In this document: one piece after another, positions 24,769 to 33,072 of the stretch
Layout: each line of letters starts with the position of its first letter
How positions within the stretch are numbered: the first letter of the stretch is position 1
Source: an uncultured Lachnospiraceae bacterium
Lineage (GTDB): Bacteria > Bacillota > Clostridia > Lachnospirales > Lachnospiraceae
NCBI GenBank assembly: GCA_910583815.1
Contig: CAJTZB010000005.1
Span: 1-34,437, forward strand
Length of the DNA: 34,437 bases
Reading direction: 5' to 3'
Notes under the pieces: model-generated
Database searches by the model: none
The model's input: the letters and a program-made list of their open reading frames with translations, nothing else
Told to the model about the DNA's origin: nothing
Position numbers and translations under genes: made by a program

Positions 24769-26865
24769 TTACAACATGCGGTATCTTATTTCGCTATAAA
24801 TTGTCATAAAGAAGCTGTAAATCTGTACTATCAGTCCAGATATAAGAATGAGGAAAAATACTACAATCAACACACCAAATACTGTCAGCATAAAAGAAGC
24901 AATTGTTTTGGACAACCCATAGTCATGCAAGACGGAAAGCCCCAGCAGGAACAGCAAAAAGCTCCACAGTGCCGCTATCATTGTCAGATAAGAGAGGAAT
25001 ACTGCCTCATCATATACCATCACATAAGACAGAACCAGACGGATATATCCGCAGATGATATATGGAAGCAATGCATAGGCTGCACAGACCCAAATTTCCG
25101 GAAGCCGCCCTTTTCCTTCCATCAAAGTACAGAAACACCAGTTAGCAACTACTACCAAAGCAAAAATCATAACTGTCGTCAGCAGAACCTGGAATAATGA
25201 AACATCCTGGAATTTATCCCTGAAATCATAGTCAATGTATCCCCAGTTCAAAATACTGAGCAGAACCCATGCCCCCAAAATAATATTAGCAGTAAGCATA
25301 GAGTATTTTTTATTGTTTTTCATTTCGTGATAGCCGTCTACCGGATGGCGCAGGATATAAAACGGATACTTCCATTTTGGCATCTTGGCATAAAAACCGT
25401 CCCTTACTCTCTTCCCATTTTGTATCGCCGTCTGGTAGCGTTCTTTACGCTTTGCCGCGACTACTTTGGAAACTGCCATCACACCTAATGCCGCAAATAT
25501 AACCAATACAAATACAAGGGTAAAATTGTCTCTCAGCAAGTCGTTCCGCAGCATTTTCTTTGCCTTGGAATAAACCTCTTGGGACTGCTGGGAAAGAAGC
25601 GCATATTTCTCTGCCAGTTTATACTCTTCCATGTCATAATAGGTCTCTGACATCGCATAATAGGCATAAAAGAAATTGGCATCCATCTTTACAAGCTCTT
25701 CAAAGTACGGCAGAGCCTCATCCATTCTGCCTTGATTATAGAGCGTCAGCCCATCCACCAGAAGCTGCCCGAAAGAAGTACGGTGGAATACTGTCAGGTT
25801 GTTCTTCTTGGAGTCTAACACCACAACCCGATTCCCAATCGTGTCTATCGCAGCTGCCGTATTAAATGTTCCAAGCTGTGTACCGGTTCCGCCAAATATG
25901 GCAACCTGGAAGCCGGTATTATCATACATGAAGATACGTCCGTTATAGGAATCCAGCGCATAGATGAATCCATTGTCATCTGCTGCAATATCCACATAAT
26001 TTGTCCGGAAATTAACTCCGTCCGGCTCATCGCCCCAGGTCCGGTATTCTTTGGAAAGAATATTCTTTCCTAACGGATTTAATTTCTTTATCATTGAGGA
26101 TGACTTTGGAGTACTAGAAAAAGCTGTTACTGTATAAATAAAGCCTTCTCTGTCCACATCAAAATTTGCAAACTCTACCGGAATAAAGTTGCTCATCTTG
26201 GCTCTCTGTTCCTCTGATACAAATTGCCGGAGCATAGCCTGAAACAATACGTCTGCTGTAACGTCCACTTCGTTACGTCCATAGAATCCAAGGAACTCTC
26301 CTGCAGGGTTTAGCATATACGCGCCCTGTGTAGAATTCTCACTGACGATATAAATTGTTCCGGTCGTGTCGGTGACAACGCTCTTAGGCAGAAATGTGAC
26401 ACTTTCCGTAAACAATATGGAATCCGGCCTTCCAAGAACCTGAAGCACGGTTCCGTTCTGATCCGCTATAATAACACGGCTGTTCTTTGTATCCGCGATA
26501 TATATCTTTCCTTCCGGCGATACATAAATACCTTTCGCTCCGCTGATGTCAAGAGCCTCAGTCCCCTGCATAACAGATTCAATCACTTTTTCTACTTCAA
26601 ACCTGTCATTTAAAACGACGATTCTGTTGTTTCCATTATCCAAAACAAAAATATAGGAATCTTCATATACATAAATATCCGCAGGGCTTTTAAAATCCCC
26701 AATGTCTAACTGCCTGCCATTGTAGTTTTTCTCGGCTACATAGGCTGCCTGTGCAGATTTGCTCATATCGAATTCGTCATAGCGATAGTCCGCCTTTGCT
26801 GTTACGGCAGGCATCATGGCAATTATGAGGCAGACAGCAAGAAATAAAGCACTTATTCTTTTCAT
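24769..26865 (-). CDS. Membrane protein: NHL-type propeller, TPR-like region and YIP1-like domain
   Basis: About 698 residues. Signal peptide at 1-25 (ending TAKA). Residues about 50-370 contain repeated NHL-like blades (for example YIFVLDNGNNRIVVLND, GKIYIADTKNSRVIIAD, FIYALDSYNGRIFMYD), predicted extracytoplasmic. A TPR-like helix repeat follows at about 380-440 (GRMDEALPYFEELVKM), then one membrane span around 455, a basic cytoplasmic linker, and a multi-span YIP1-like domain (about 520-698). The propeller would be a surface platform binding protein or glycan. The function is not established. It lies between permease pairs in the uptake operon, 12 bases after the upstream permease. The ATG at 26863-26865 is chosen over the GTG at 26874, which would overlap the GGGGGTGG site. 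Confidence 0.82.
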   Translation of the reverse strand: MKRISALFLAVCLIIAMMPAVTAKADYRYDEFDMSKSAQAAYVAEKNYNGRQLDIGDFKSPADIYVYEDSYIFVLDNGNNRIVVLNDRFEVEKVIESVMQGTEALDISGAKGIYVSPEGKIYIADTKNSRVIIADQNGTVLQVLGRPDSILFTESVTFLPKSVVTDTTGTIYIVSENSTQGAYMLNPAGEFLGFYGRNEVDVTADVLFQAMLRQFVSEEQRAKMSNFIPVEFANFDVDREGFIYTVTAFSSTPKSSSMIKKLNPLGKNILSKEYRTWGDEPDGVNFRTNYVDIAADDNGFIYALDSYNGRIFMYDNTGFQVAIFGGTGTQLGTFNTAAAIDTIGNRVVVLDSKKNNLTVFHRTSFGQLLVDGLTLYNQGRMDEALPYFEELVKMDANFFYAYYAMSETYYDMEEYKLAEKYALLSQQSQEVYSKAKKMLRNDLLRDNFTLVFVLVIFAALGVMAVSKVVAAKRKERYQTAIQNGKRVRDGFYAKMPKWKYPFYILRHPVDGYHEMKNNKKYSMLTANIILGAWVLLSILNWGYIDYDFRDKFQDVSLFQVLLTTVMIFALVVVANWCFCTLMEGKGRLPEIWVCAAYALLPYIICGYIRLVLSYVMVYDEAVFLSYLTMIAALWSFLLFLLGLSVLHDYGLSKTIASFMLTVFGVLIVVFFLILISGLIVQIYSFFMTIYSEIRYRML

Positions 26866-26877
26866 TCCTACCACCCC

Positions 26878-27780
26878 CTACTCTTTGATTCCTGCATGAG
26901 CCATTGTCTCCATGATACTGCTTTGCGTAATTAAGAACATAATCACAGGCGGTATCAGCATCACCAAGGATGCAGCTGCGGCAACTCCCGCTCTGGCAAT
27001 TCCGCCGGACTGTATCTGGGCAAGCGCCGTCGGAAACAGTTTCAAGTTTTCTTTATAGATATAATTGCCTCCTGTCATGCTCCACACGCCTTGGAATGCA
27101 AAGATAATCTGTGTCAGCCATGCCGGTTTTACAAGCGGCATCACTATCTTTAAGAAAATCTGAAATTCGTTCATGCCGTCAATTCTTGCAGCCTCTAACA
27201 AAGAGTTATTTAACTGCTCCATAAACTGCTTCATCAGGAACAGTCCCATAGAAGATGCAATTGTAGGAAGAATCAGCGCCCAATACGTATTGATGATGTG
27301 CAGCTTCGCCATTACAATATATCTAGGCAGCTCTATTACGCCCCCTGTAAACAGCAGGGATATTGTGACAAGACGAAACAGCATCTTCTTGCCCGGAAAA
27401 TCATGCTTGGCAAGCGGATACGCCGCCATAGAAGAAATCAGTACATTTCCGAATGTTCCAGTAAAGCTGACAAAAATACTGTTGAATAAATATCTGGAAA
27501 ACGGCACCCAAAGGCTTCCTGCCAGCTGGCCAATCAGTTTAAAGTTCTTTCCTGTTGGATTCTGAACCGTAAATCTAGGCGGGAAAATAAAAATCTCTTC
27601 CATTGGTTTAAATGCCTGCACTATAGAATAGACAATTGGAAGTGCCATAAACGCACCAAGTATTGCAAGCAATAAAAACACTAAGACATTACCGCCCTTT
27701 GAACGGTTCAAATCCCTCTTTTTTCTATATTTCCATTTCTCAATTGCAGAAACGTATGTTTTTTTAACCGCTTCTACCAT
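26878..27780 (-). CDS. Carbohydrate ABC transporter permease, MalG/YtcP type
   Basis: The 300-residue protein has six predicted membrane segments beginning at VLVFLLLAILGAFMALPIVY. The EAA loop is NSLLEAARIDGMNEFQIFLK and the C-terminus is SIMETMAHAGIKE, typical of the YtcP/MalG partner in complex-sugar importers. It pairs with the next upstream gene (27805-28761); the large secreted binding protein further upstream is the likely partner. The ATG at 27778-27780 is preceded by GAGGTAGG. No ATPase is encoded nearby. Confidence 0.93.
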   Translation of the reverse strand: MVEAVKKTYVSAIEKWKYRKKRDLNRSKGGNVLVFLLLAILGAFMALPIVYSIVQAFKPMEEIFIFPPRFTVQNPTGKNFKLIGQLAGSLWVPFSRYLFNSIFVSFTGTFGNVLISSMAAYPLAKHDFPGKKMLFRLVTISLLFTGGVIELPRYIVMAKLHIINTYWALILPTIASSMGLFLMKQFMEQLNNSLLEAARIDGMNEFQIFLKIVMPLVKPAWLTQIIFAFQGVWSMTGGNYIYKENLKLFPTALAQIQSGGIARAGVAAAASLVMLIPPVIMFLITQSSIMETMAHAGIKE

Positions 27781-27804
27781 GCCCTACCTCGCCCCGCTTC
27801 CTTC

Positions 27805-28761
27805 CTAATCTTTCTCAACAAGTACTGCCTGGATTACCTTATTTACTAACAGCATTACCAGCAGCAATATAGTTGCAATTGCACAGGCATATCCCATATC
27901 ATAACGGACACTTCCGTAATCATGTATGTGGGTCATGATAGTATGTGCAGAATAATTGGTACTTGGAAATCCTGCCAATGCAATGGAGATGCCTCCTACC
28001 GCAAAGGAAGAGGATATTTGCATTACCGCACCAAACAGCATCTGCTGTTTCATGGAAGGCAGGGTCAGATAAATCAGCTCCTGAAAACGGTTTCTGATTC
28101 CGTCAATCGTTCCTGCCTCATAAATAGAACGGTCTACTACCTTAAAGCCTGCCATAAATGCCAAGAAACCTGCACCTAAGCTGAGCCAGAACTGAACAAT
28201 AATTAACGCCATCATCACATACTTTTCATCTGTAAACCACTTTATCGGGTCGTCGATAATGCCGACTTCCATAAAAGTCATCAGAAAAGAGTTTGCCATA
28301 CCATACTGGTCGTCAGAAAAGATATACTGCCAAATCATATACATGTTTCCTGACAGGCTCGGTGCGTAGAATACCAATGTCATAAAGGTGCGCAGCGGCT
28401 TTGGAAGGTCATTGATAAACCATGCAAGGATAAAGCACAAAAAGTAACCAATCGGTCCCGTAATCACCGCAAATACAATCGTGTTTTTTATCGCAAGGAG
28501 GAATATTTCATCATTCAGAAACAGTGCCTTATAATTGGACAACCCGATAAACTCCGGGACATTCAGCATATTAAAATAGGTAAAACTGAGCCCAATTGCT
28601 GCAAAGACAGGAATAATGGTAAATATCGTGAACAGGATAAAGTAAGGTGCCAGCAGCATATAGCTTGTTTTGCTTCTCTTCATCCTCTGCCACAAGCTCA
28701 TGGTGCTTTTCACACGCTTGGGGAAAAATATTCTCCATATGGAATATATCTGCTCTTTCAT
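27805..28761 (-). CDS. Carbohydrate ABC transporter permease, LplB/MalF type
   Basis: About 318 residues with six predicted membrane segments starting at SYMLLAPYFILFTIFTIIPV. An outward loop ALGLSNYKALF-type region (here EFIGLSNYKALFLNDE) follows the first span, as in MalF-type subunits. The EAA loop is RSIYEAGTIDGIRNRFQEL, with Gly in place of the second Ala. The ATG at 28759-28761 has AGGGAG 8 bases upstream; a TTG 18 bases earlier is the longer alternative. It is separated from the binding-protein gene by a 200-base region full of inverted repeats, which may set different expression levels. Confidence 0.92.
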   Translation of the reverse strand: MKEQIYSIWRIFFPKRVKSTMSLWQRMKRSKTSYMLLAPYFILFTIFTIIPVFAAIGLSFTYFNMLNVPEFIGLSNYKALFLNDEIFLLAIKNTIVFAVITGPIGYFLCFILAWFINDLPKPLRTFMTLVFYAPSLSGNMYMIWQYIFSDDQYGMANSFLMTFMEVGIIDDPIKWFTDEKYVMMALIIVQFWLSLGAGFLAFMAGFKVVDRSIYEAGTIDGIRNRFQELIYLTLPSMKQQMLFGAVMQISSSFAVGGISIALAGFPSTNYSAHTIMTHIHDYGSVRYDMGYACAIATILLLVMLLVNKVIQAVLVEKD

Positions 28762-28784
28762 CAATTTAACTCCCTTCAAAGTCC

Positions 28785-28811
28785 GGAGATTTGTGTACAG
28801 CGCAAATCTCC
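28785..28811. repeat. Palindromic stem-loop just upstream of a permease gene (copy A)
   Basis: GGAGATTTGTG (28785-28795) pairs with CGCAAATCTCC (28801-28811) over 11 base pairs (one wobble) with a 5-base loop. A closely similar element occurs at 33870-33893. Both lie about 25 bases upstream of a permease start codon, directly before its ribosome binding site. Confidence 0.7.
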
Positions 28812-28814
28812 CAT

Positions 28815-28935
28815 GATTAGGGTGCCAAAAGAGTGCTTTGCACTAACCGGCACAAATATGTGTGTTTGCAAGTTTACTTGCAAAACCACATATTGTGTCC
28901 GGTTATGCCCCAAAGGGGCTTTTGACATTCTAATC
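28815..28935. repeat. Large branched inverted-repeat element between binding-protein and permease genes
   Basis: The outer arms GATTAGGGTGCCAAAAG (28815-28831) and CTTTTGACATTCTAATC (28919-28935) pair almost throughout. Enclosed are AGTGC-TTT-GCACT (28832-28844), a long imperfect hairpin with outer arms AACCGG (28845-28850) and CCGGTT (28899-28904), and GCCCC-AAA-GGGGC (28907-28919). The result is a three-armed structure closed by a long stem. It could be a structured intercistronic RNA or a small palindromic mobile-type repeat. Confidence 0.6.
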
Positions 28936-28940
28936 CCCCA

Positions 28941-28963
28941 ATTGAAAACCTCCGGTTTTCAAT
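28941..28963 (-). other. Perfect hairpin directly after the binding-protein stop codon
   Basis: ATTGAAAACC (28941-28950) and GGTTTTCAAT (28954-28963) form a 10-base-pair perfect stem with a 3-base loop, one base after the stop codon. No T-run follows in the sense direction, so it is more likely a 3' stabiliser of the binding-protein message than a full terminator. Confidence 0.6.
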
Positions 28964-28964
28964 C

Positions 28965-31838
28965 TTATTCTGTACTCAGGTTAAATTCTTGACGTTTCCT
29001 TGTGATTTCTTCGTTGATATACTTTGTCTGAAGACGCATCGCATATCTTGGGAAATCCGCATTGTAGACAATGCTGCGGAATGCATTGGTCAAGCCTCTG
29101 GATGTATAATAGCTTCCCGGAAGCTGTGGAATGCCAATCACATTATCCCAGGCGGCAGTCAGTGTTACGACCTCTTCATCCGACCAAGGCAGCATGCCAA
29201 GCGTCTGAATATTAGCAGGAGTAAAACGTGCGCTTGCTCCCAACATCCCCTCTAAAGAAACTGCATACTTTGCCTTTACTTCATCGCTGCTCCACCACTT
29301 CATAAACTCCCAAGCCGCTTCTTTATCCTTGCAGGAATCCAGCATAACGCTTCCTGTCACGGATGCATTCTGGGAATTGTCAATCGTGCCGTCTGCCTTT
29401 GGCACTCCCGGTATCGGAGCCATTTCCCACAACCCATTGATTTCAGGTGCCGCTACCATCAGCTGATTGTACATATTGTAAGGCTGAATCGACATTACCA
29501 GTTCACCAGAACGGAATCTGGAGTAAAAATCCGTCTTTACTTCAAATCCATATTTTACATACAAATCCGTATAAGTCGTCATTGCATCAATTGCAACCTG
29601 CGAATCCAGTAATGATTTTGTTCCGCTTTCGTTATAGTAGGAACCTCCGTTCTGCATCAGCAGCGCCGGAAAAATATCCTGTACTGTTACCTGCAGGTTA
29701 TTCCTCTGAATAACCGGCAGGATGCTGTAAAATTCAGTCCATGTCTTAGGCGCTTCTATGTCTAATTCTGAAAATACATCTGTCCGGTAGAACAGCATAT
29801 TGAACACCTGTGTATCCGGAAGCGCATACAGCCCTCCCTCATACCAGAACGGCGTCACCGCCGAATCATAAAACCGCCCCAGCACTTCTTTATAATCAGA
29901 AAACTCCGTTAAATCCTGCAGCGCACCACGGATTGCAAAATTGACAGGCTGGTCTTCTCCAATCATCAATGCCACATCGGGTCCCATGCCTGCTAATGTC
30001 GCTTCTATCAGGGAACCTTGTACAAGCTGCAAATCTACTACGATTCCTTTTTCTGGTGTAAAGCTTTCATCAATTAAGTCCTTAATAATCTGTGCCTGAT
30101 CGCGTCCTGCACTTGTTGTTCCTGCAGAATTCAGCCATACTGTAACTTTGCGCGTCCCCTCTTCATCTGTTGTTCCGACAGAATCGGAAGAGCTGTCGAA
30201 GGACGCAAAAAACCTACGAATGGAATACCACATTTTCTGGAAAAATCCTGCTTCTGCTTTTGGGTCTTTTATATCCGGAGATTTCACATACAGATAATCA
30301 ATCAAAAGCCCCTGCGACTGAATATCAACTAACCAGGAACCCACCGCACTGATGTTATCTTTGAAGTTGGACAGCCTGTTAGGAATTTCGTCCGGATCTT
30401 CCAAAAATGTATCTAACTGCACCTTCAGCGTTTCTAGTGCTGCTGTTTTGCTTCCTCGTTCTCCGGTTAAGCTCACAATATTATCAATTTCAGAAGCCAG
30501 CAGATTTCTGCATTCCTGCATTGTCTCCAATAAGTTTGGAACTCTGTCTGTCAGGAAATAATCCGTATAAGAATCCGGGTTCGTACTGGTAATCATAATA
30601 ATCTGCCGGTAAAGGTTGTTTACTGCATAAACACAGTCATTTACATTTCGCAAGGTATCTGCAAACACGCCCATTGTGCACATCATCTTGATTTCATGCT
30701 TTCCTTGCTCTAAATATATCTTAAATGGGGTTCCCATCCCATCCGAAAAGGTCATGGTCTGCCATTCATCATCATACACAAAACGCACTTCCGACATATC
30801 AGAAAAGAGAATTTCACCGTCTATGTATACCGCCCTGCTGGTAAACAGGCCATCTAAATAGTTCTGCCGGAACTTGCACCCCAGATTGTAATATCCGCTT
30901 TCCGGCACATCTACATTCCAGGAAATCCATTGTCCTGCCGTATTCCAGAGATTTCCCCCGATTGTATTTATTCTGATATATTTAGGATGGTTTTTATTTC
31001 CTTCAGAATCTTCTGTCGCAAGATTTACCCTGTCGTAATTGGGATATAATACAGAGGCCGATTTATATGCTGCATTTTCTCCCTGCATTTTAAGAAAAAT
31101 TCCGCTGGTATCTGCACCATTGGTACTATTCAGATATTGTTCATAGGTAGTATTCTGAGCGACTGCTGTTACTGTTATTCCTTTTAATAGAAATTCAGAA
31201 CCATTTCCGATAATCCGGATGATATTCTCACCTTTTGTTAGATAAAACTTGTAATCGCCTTGATAATAACCACTGGTGTTCAGCAATGTGTGCGTCTGCC
31301 AGGACAAAACCTTTGCCTGCCTTGGCGTTACTTCATTGCCAACACTGTCTATACGGATATTGCTCGCATCCTCATATATTCTTGGCAGCGATATTTCTTT
31401 AGCTTCTGAAAAAGGATATTCATTGTTAATCAGCAAACCAACTGCAATTGCTCTGTTACTGTTTTCTGTCTGTGCATAATCCACTGCAACATGATAGAAA
31501 CCACTTTCCTGCACTTGAACGGAATACTCCGCATATGGTTTTCCGACCCCAAACAGCAATACCTGCTCTTTGCCATCCTGTGTCTTATGCCAGCTGGCTT
31601 CGTCGCCTTTTGTTAGGAATATAGTTTCTGCCGCTATCTTTTTCTGTGACGGCAAGGCATCAGCATGTCGTTTTAAATACTCTTCATAAGAGCCTTCTCC
31701 AGCAGCTAAAGAATAGCTCTCCCTCTCGTTTTCCGCCATTGCTACTGAAGCAGGCAGGCCTAATGACAAAGTGCTTACCATTAAAACCACGCACATTACC
31801 ATAGAGCACAACCTTTTATTCCATTGTTTTACCCACAT
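28965..31838 (-). CDS. Very large secreted solute-binding protein with N-terminal carbohydrate-binding-like domains
   Basis: About 957 residues, roughly twice the usual size. A signal peptide (about 1-35, ending VAMA) has no lipobox. Two beta-sandwich regions resembling CBM6/35-type modules follow (about 40-235 and 250-415; note SGFYHVAVDYAQ and SGYYNLGCKFRQ). A helical linker comes next (about 430-560). A complete family-1 sugar-binding domain occupies about 575-950, with GPDVALMIGEDQPVNFA, YALPDTQVFNMLFYRTD and AAWEFMKWWSSDEVKAKYA. It probably binds polymer or large oligosaccharide and delivers it to the permeases immediately downstream. How it stays at the cell surface is unclear. It is the first gene of the uptake operon. 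The ATG at 31836-31838 has AAGGGGG 8 bases upstream; a GTG at 31907 is rejected. Confidence 0.88.
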   Translation of the reverse strand: MWVKQWNKRLCSMVMCVVLMVSTLSLGLPASVAMAENERESYSLAAGEGSYEEYLKRHADALPSQKKIAAETIFLTKGDEASWHKTQDGKEQVLLFGVGKPYAEYSVQVQESGFYHVAVDYAQTENSNRAIAVGLLINNEYPFSEAKEISLPRIYEDASNIRIDSVGNEVTPRQAKVLSWQTHTLLNTSGYYQGDYKFYLTKGENIIRIIGNGSEFLLKGITVTAVAQNTTYEQYLNSTNGADTSGIFLKMQGENAAYKSASVLYPNYDRVNLATEDSEGNKNHPKYIRINTIGGNLWNTAGQWISWNVDVPESGYYNLGCKFRQNYLDGLFTSRAVYIDGEILFSDMSEVRFVYDDEWQTMTFSDGMGTPFKIYLEQGKHEIKMMCTMGVFADTLRNVNDCVYAVNNLYRQIIMITSTNPDSYTDYFLTDRVPNLLETMQECRNLLASEIDNIVSLTGERGSKTAALETLKVQLDTFLEDPDEIPNRLSNFKDNISAVGSWLVDIQSQGLLIDYLYVKSPDIKDPKAEAGFFQKMWYSIRRFFASFDSSSDSVGTTDEEGTRKVTVWLNSAGTTSAGRDQAQIIKDLIDESFTPEKGIVVDLQLVQGSLIEATLAGMGPDVALMIGEDQPVNFAIRGALQDLTEFSDYKEVLGRFYDSAVTPFWYEGGLYALPDTQVFNMLFYRTDVFSELDIEAPKTWTEFYSILPVIQRNNLQVTVQDIFPALLMQNGGSYYNESGTKSLLDSQVAIDAMTTYTDLYVKYGFEVKTDFYSRFRSGELVMSIQPYNMYNQLMVAAPEINGLWEMAPIPGVPKADGTIDNSQNASVTGSVMLDSCKDKEAAWEFMKWWSSDEVKAKYAVSLEGMLGASARFTPANIQTLGMLPWSDEEVVTLTAAWDNVIGIPQLPGSYYTSRGLTNAFRSIVYNADFPRYAMRLQTKYINEEITRKRQEFNLSTE

Positions 31839-32102
31839 TATCTCTGCCCCCTTCTTCCATACTTTTGCTGGGTTTTGCTGCTCTATTTTCTTGTTTATCA
31901 CTAACACAGATTTTAATATAGCGCCTGATATGATTCAATTACATAGAAAATGAAAAACTGATATATTCTGCTGTTTTTCACAAAAAGGACAATGAAATAT
32001 ATCATATAGTATACAATTTTAATAATAGCAGCAAACCAAATTTGTAATAAGTGGATTTTTGTATGTGAATAGCGTTGGTATATTAGATTTATCCATCAAG
32101 AG
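31839..32102 (-). promoter_or_regulatory. Promoter region of the uptake operon, AT-rich, no gene
   Basis: This stretch, part of a 357-base gap, has no convincing gene. Minus-strand TATACT (around 32009-32014) and TATATT (around 31914-31919) are possible -10 elements, but neither has a good -35, as expected for an activated promoter. CTGATAT occurs twice on the plus strand (31925-31931 and 31958-31964), starts 33 bases apart, about three helical turns. The exact start site cannot be assigned. Confidence 0.4.
31956..31971 (+). promoter_or_regulatory. Candidate regulator operator, second copy of motif at 15000-15015
   Basis: AACTGATATATTCTGC matches the motif beside the AraC promoter at 14 of 16 positions. 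It lies 118 bases upstream of the binding-protein start. This suggests that the AraC-type regulator also controls the uptake operon; it is inferred from two copies only. Confidence 0.35.
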
Positions 32103-32148
32103 TAAAAAGAATTCAGGGGCAAAACCCACAAAAGATTTTGCCCTCTGA
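32103..32148 (-). terminator. Intrinsic terminator after the pyridoxal kinase gene
   Basis: In the minus-strand sense, TCAG-A-GGGCAAAA (32148 to 32136) pairs with TTTTGCCCCTGA (32124 to 32113), 12 base pairs with one bulged A, followed by ATTCTTTTT. It separates the exporter/kinase unit from the uptake operon. Confidence 0.85.
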
Positions 32149-32195
32149 TTTTTAATGAAGTCCTTTCTCATTGGAAAACATATATGGAATTCATG

Positions 32196-33020
32196 CTATC
32201 TGTCTATCCTCTCGAAAAGCAGTTCCACCGGAATTCCTTTGTACTTCTCCTCTATCTCCTCACTGCCTACAATCAGTTCCTGCACGGCGTCCATTGCCTT
32301 CTGCGTACTCTCCTGCAAAGAAAGGCCCTGCAGCACTTTCCCCATAAGTACAGAAGAAAAAATGTCTCCCGTACCAAAAAAATGAGCCGGGATGGGAGAA
32401 AACGGAAGCAAAAAGCTTTTGTCTGCTTCGCGGTCATAGCCTAAAACTGCATCCTGGCCTTCTACCTTTACGCTTGTCACCGCTATGGATGCCTTGCTCA
32501 GATGTTTCAGTGCAGCAAGCAGTTCATCCGATTCCTTTTTTGTCATGCCAGAAGCCCGATATGGCAGCCCTGTGAGGAAACATGCTTCCGTATAATTGGG
32601 CACAATATAGTCTGCCTCTGCCACAAGCTGCTTCCTGCCCGCTATGCTCTGCTTTGTGACCCCATGATAGAACTTCCCTTTATCTCCCATAATCGGGTCC
32701 ACAAACAGCTTCGTGCCGCTTTTCTCCTTCTGTTCTTTGCAGAAACCGGCAGTAAGTGCCATCTGCCCTTCCGAAACAAAAAAGCCTGCAGAAACAGCGT
32801 CAAACCGGAACCCAAGTTCTTCCCATACAAGAAGGGTATTTTTCATGTAATCTGTCGTTTCTAAAATCTCAAATTTCCCATAGTCAAGCGTATTGGATAC
32901 CAGTGCGGTAGGCAGGTTATACACATGAAACCCCATGCGTGACAGCACAGGAAGCATTAAAGACAGCGCCGCCCTTCCATAGCCTGGCAAGTCATTGATC
33001 AGCAAAACACTTTTCCGCAT
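32196..33020 (-). CDS. pdxY: Pyridoxal/pyridoxamine kinase (PdxY/PdxK type, ribokinase superfamily)
   Basis: The 274-residue cytoplasmic enzyme phosphorylates pyridoxal, pyridoxine or pyridoxamine in the vitamin B6 salvage pathway. Visible family motifs are INDLPGYGRAAL near the N-terminus (substrate site), LVSNTLDYG (about 41-48), FVDPIMGDKGKFYHG (about 106-120), IVPNYTEACFLTG, and the anion-hole/catalytic GTGDIFSSVLMGKVLQG (about 216-232). Full length for the family. The specificity among B6 vitamers cannot be read, so the symbol is by family. A GGAG site lies 13 bases before the ATG, rather far. It follows the ABC-2 permease gene by 52 bases and ends in a strong terminator. It appears unrelated to the glycan locus. 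Confidence 0.9.
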   Translation of the reverse strand: MRKSVLLINDLPGYGRAALSLMLPVLSRMGFHVYNLPTALVSNTLDYGKFEILETTDYMKNTLLVWEELGFRFDAVSAGFFVSEGQMALTAGFCKEQKEKSGTKLFVDPIMGDKGKFYHGVTKQSIAGRKQLVAEADYIVPNYTEACFLTGLPYRASGMTKKESDELLAALKHLSKASIAVTSVKVEGQDAVLGYDREADKSFLLPFSPIPAHFFGTGDIFSSVLMGKVLQGLSLQESTQKAMDAVQELIVGSEEIEEKYKGIPVELLFERIDR

Positions 33021-33072
33021 TTTTATCAGCCTGCTCCTTTCACTATTCTAAGAATCTAAGGTCAGCATTTCC

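Noticed and set aside
31839..31907. N-terminal extension of the large binding protein from a GTG at 31907
   Set aside because: The added residues are charged and precede a normal signal peptide, and there is no ribosome binding site, whereas the ATG at 31838 has a good one.
31839..32195. Small gene in the gap before the uptake operon
   Set aside because: The only open frames are short, lack a ribosome binding site and overlap the terminator or neighbouring gene; the region reads as regulatory.
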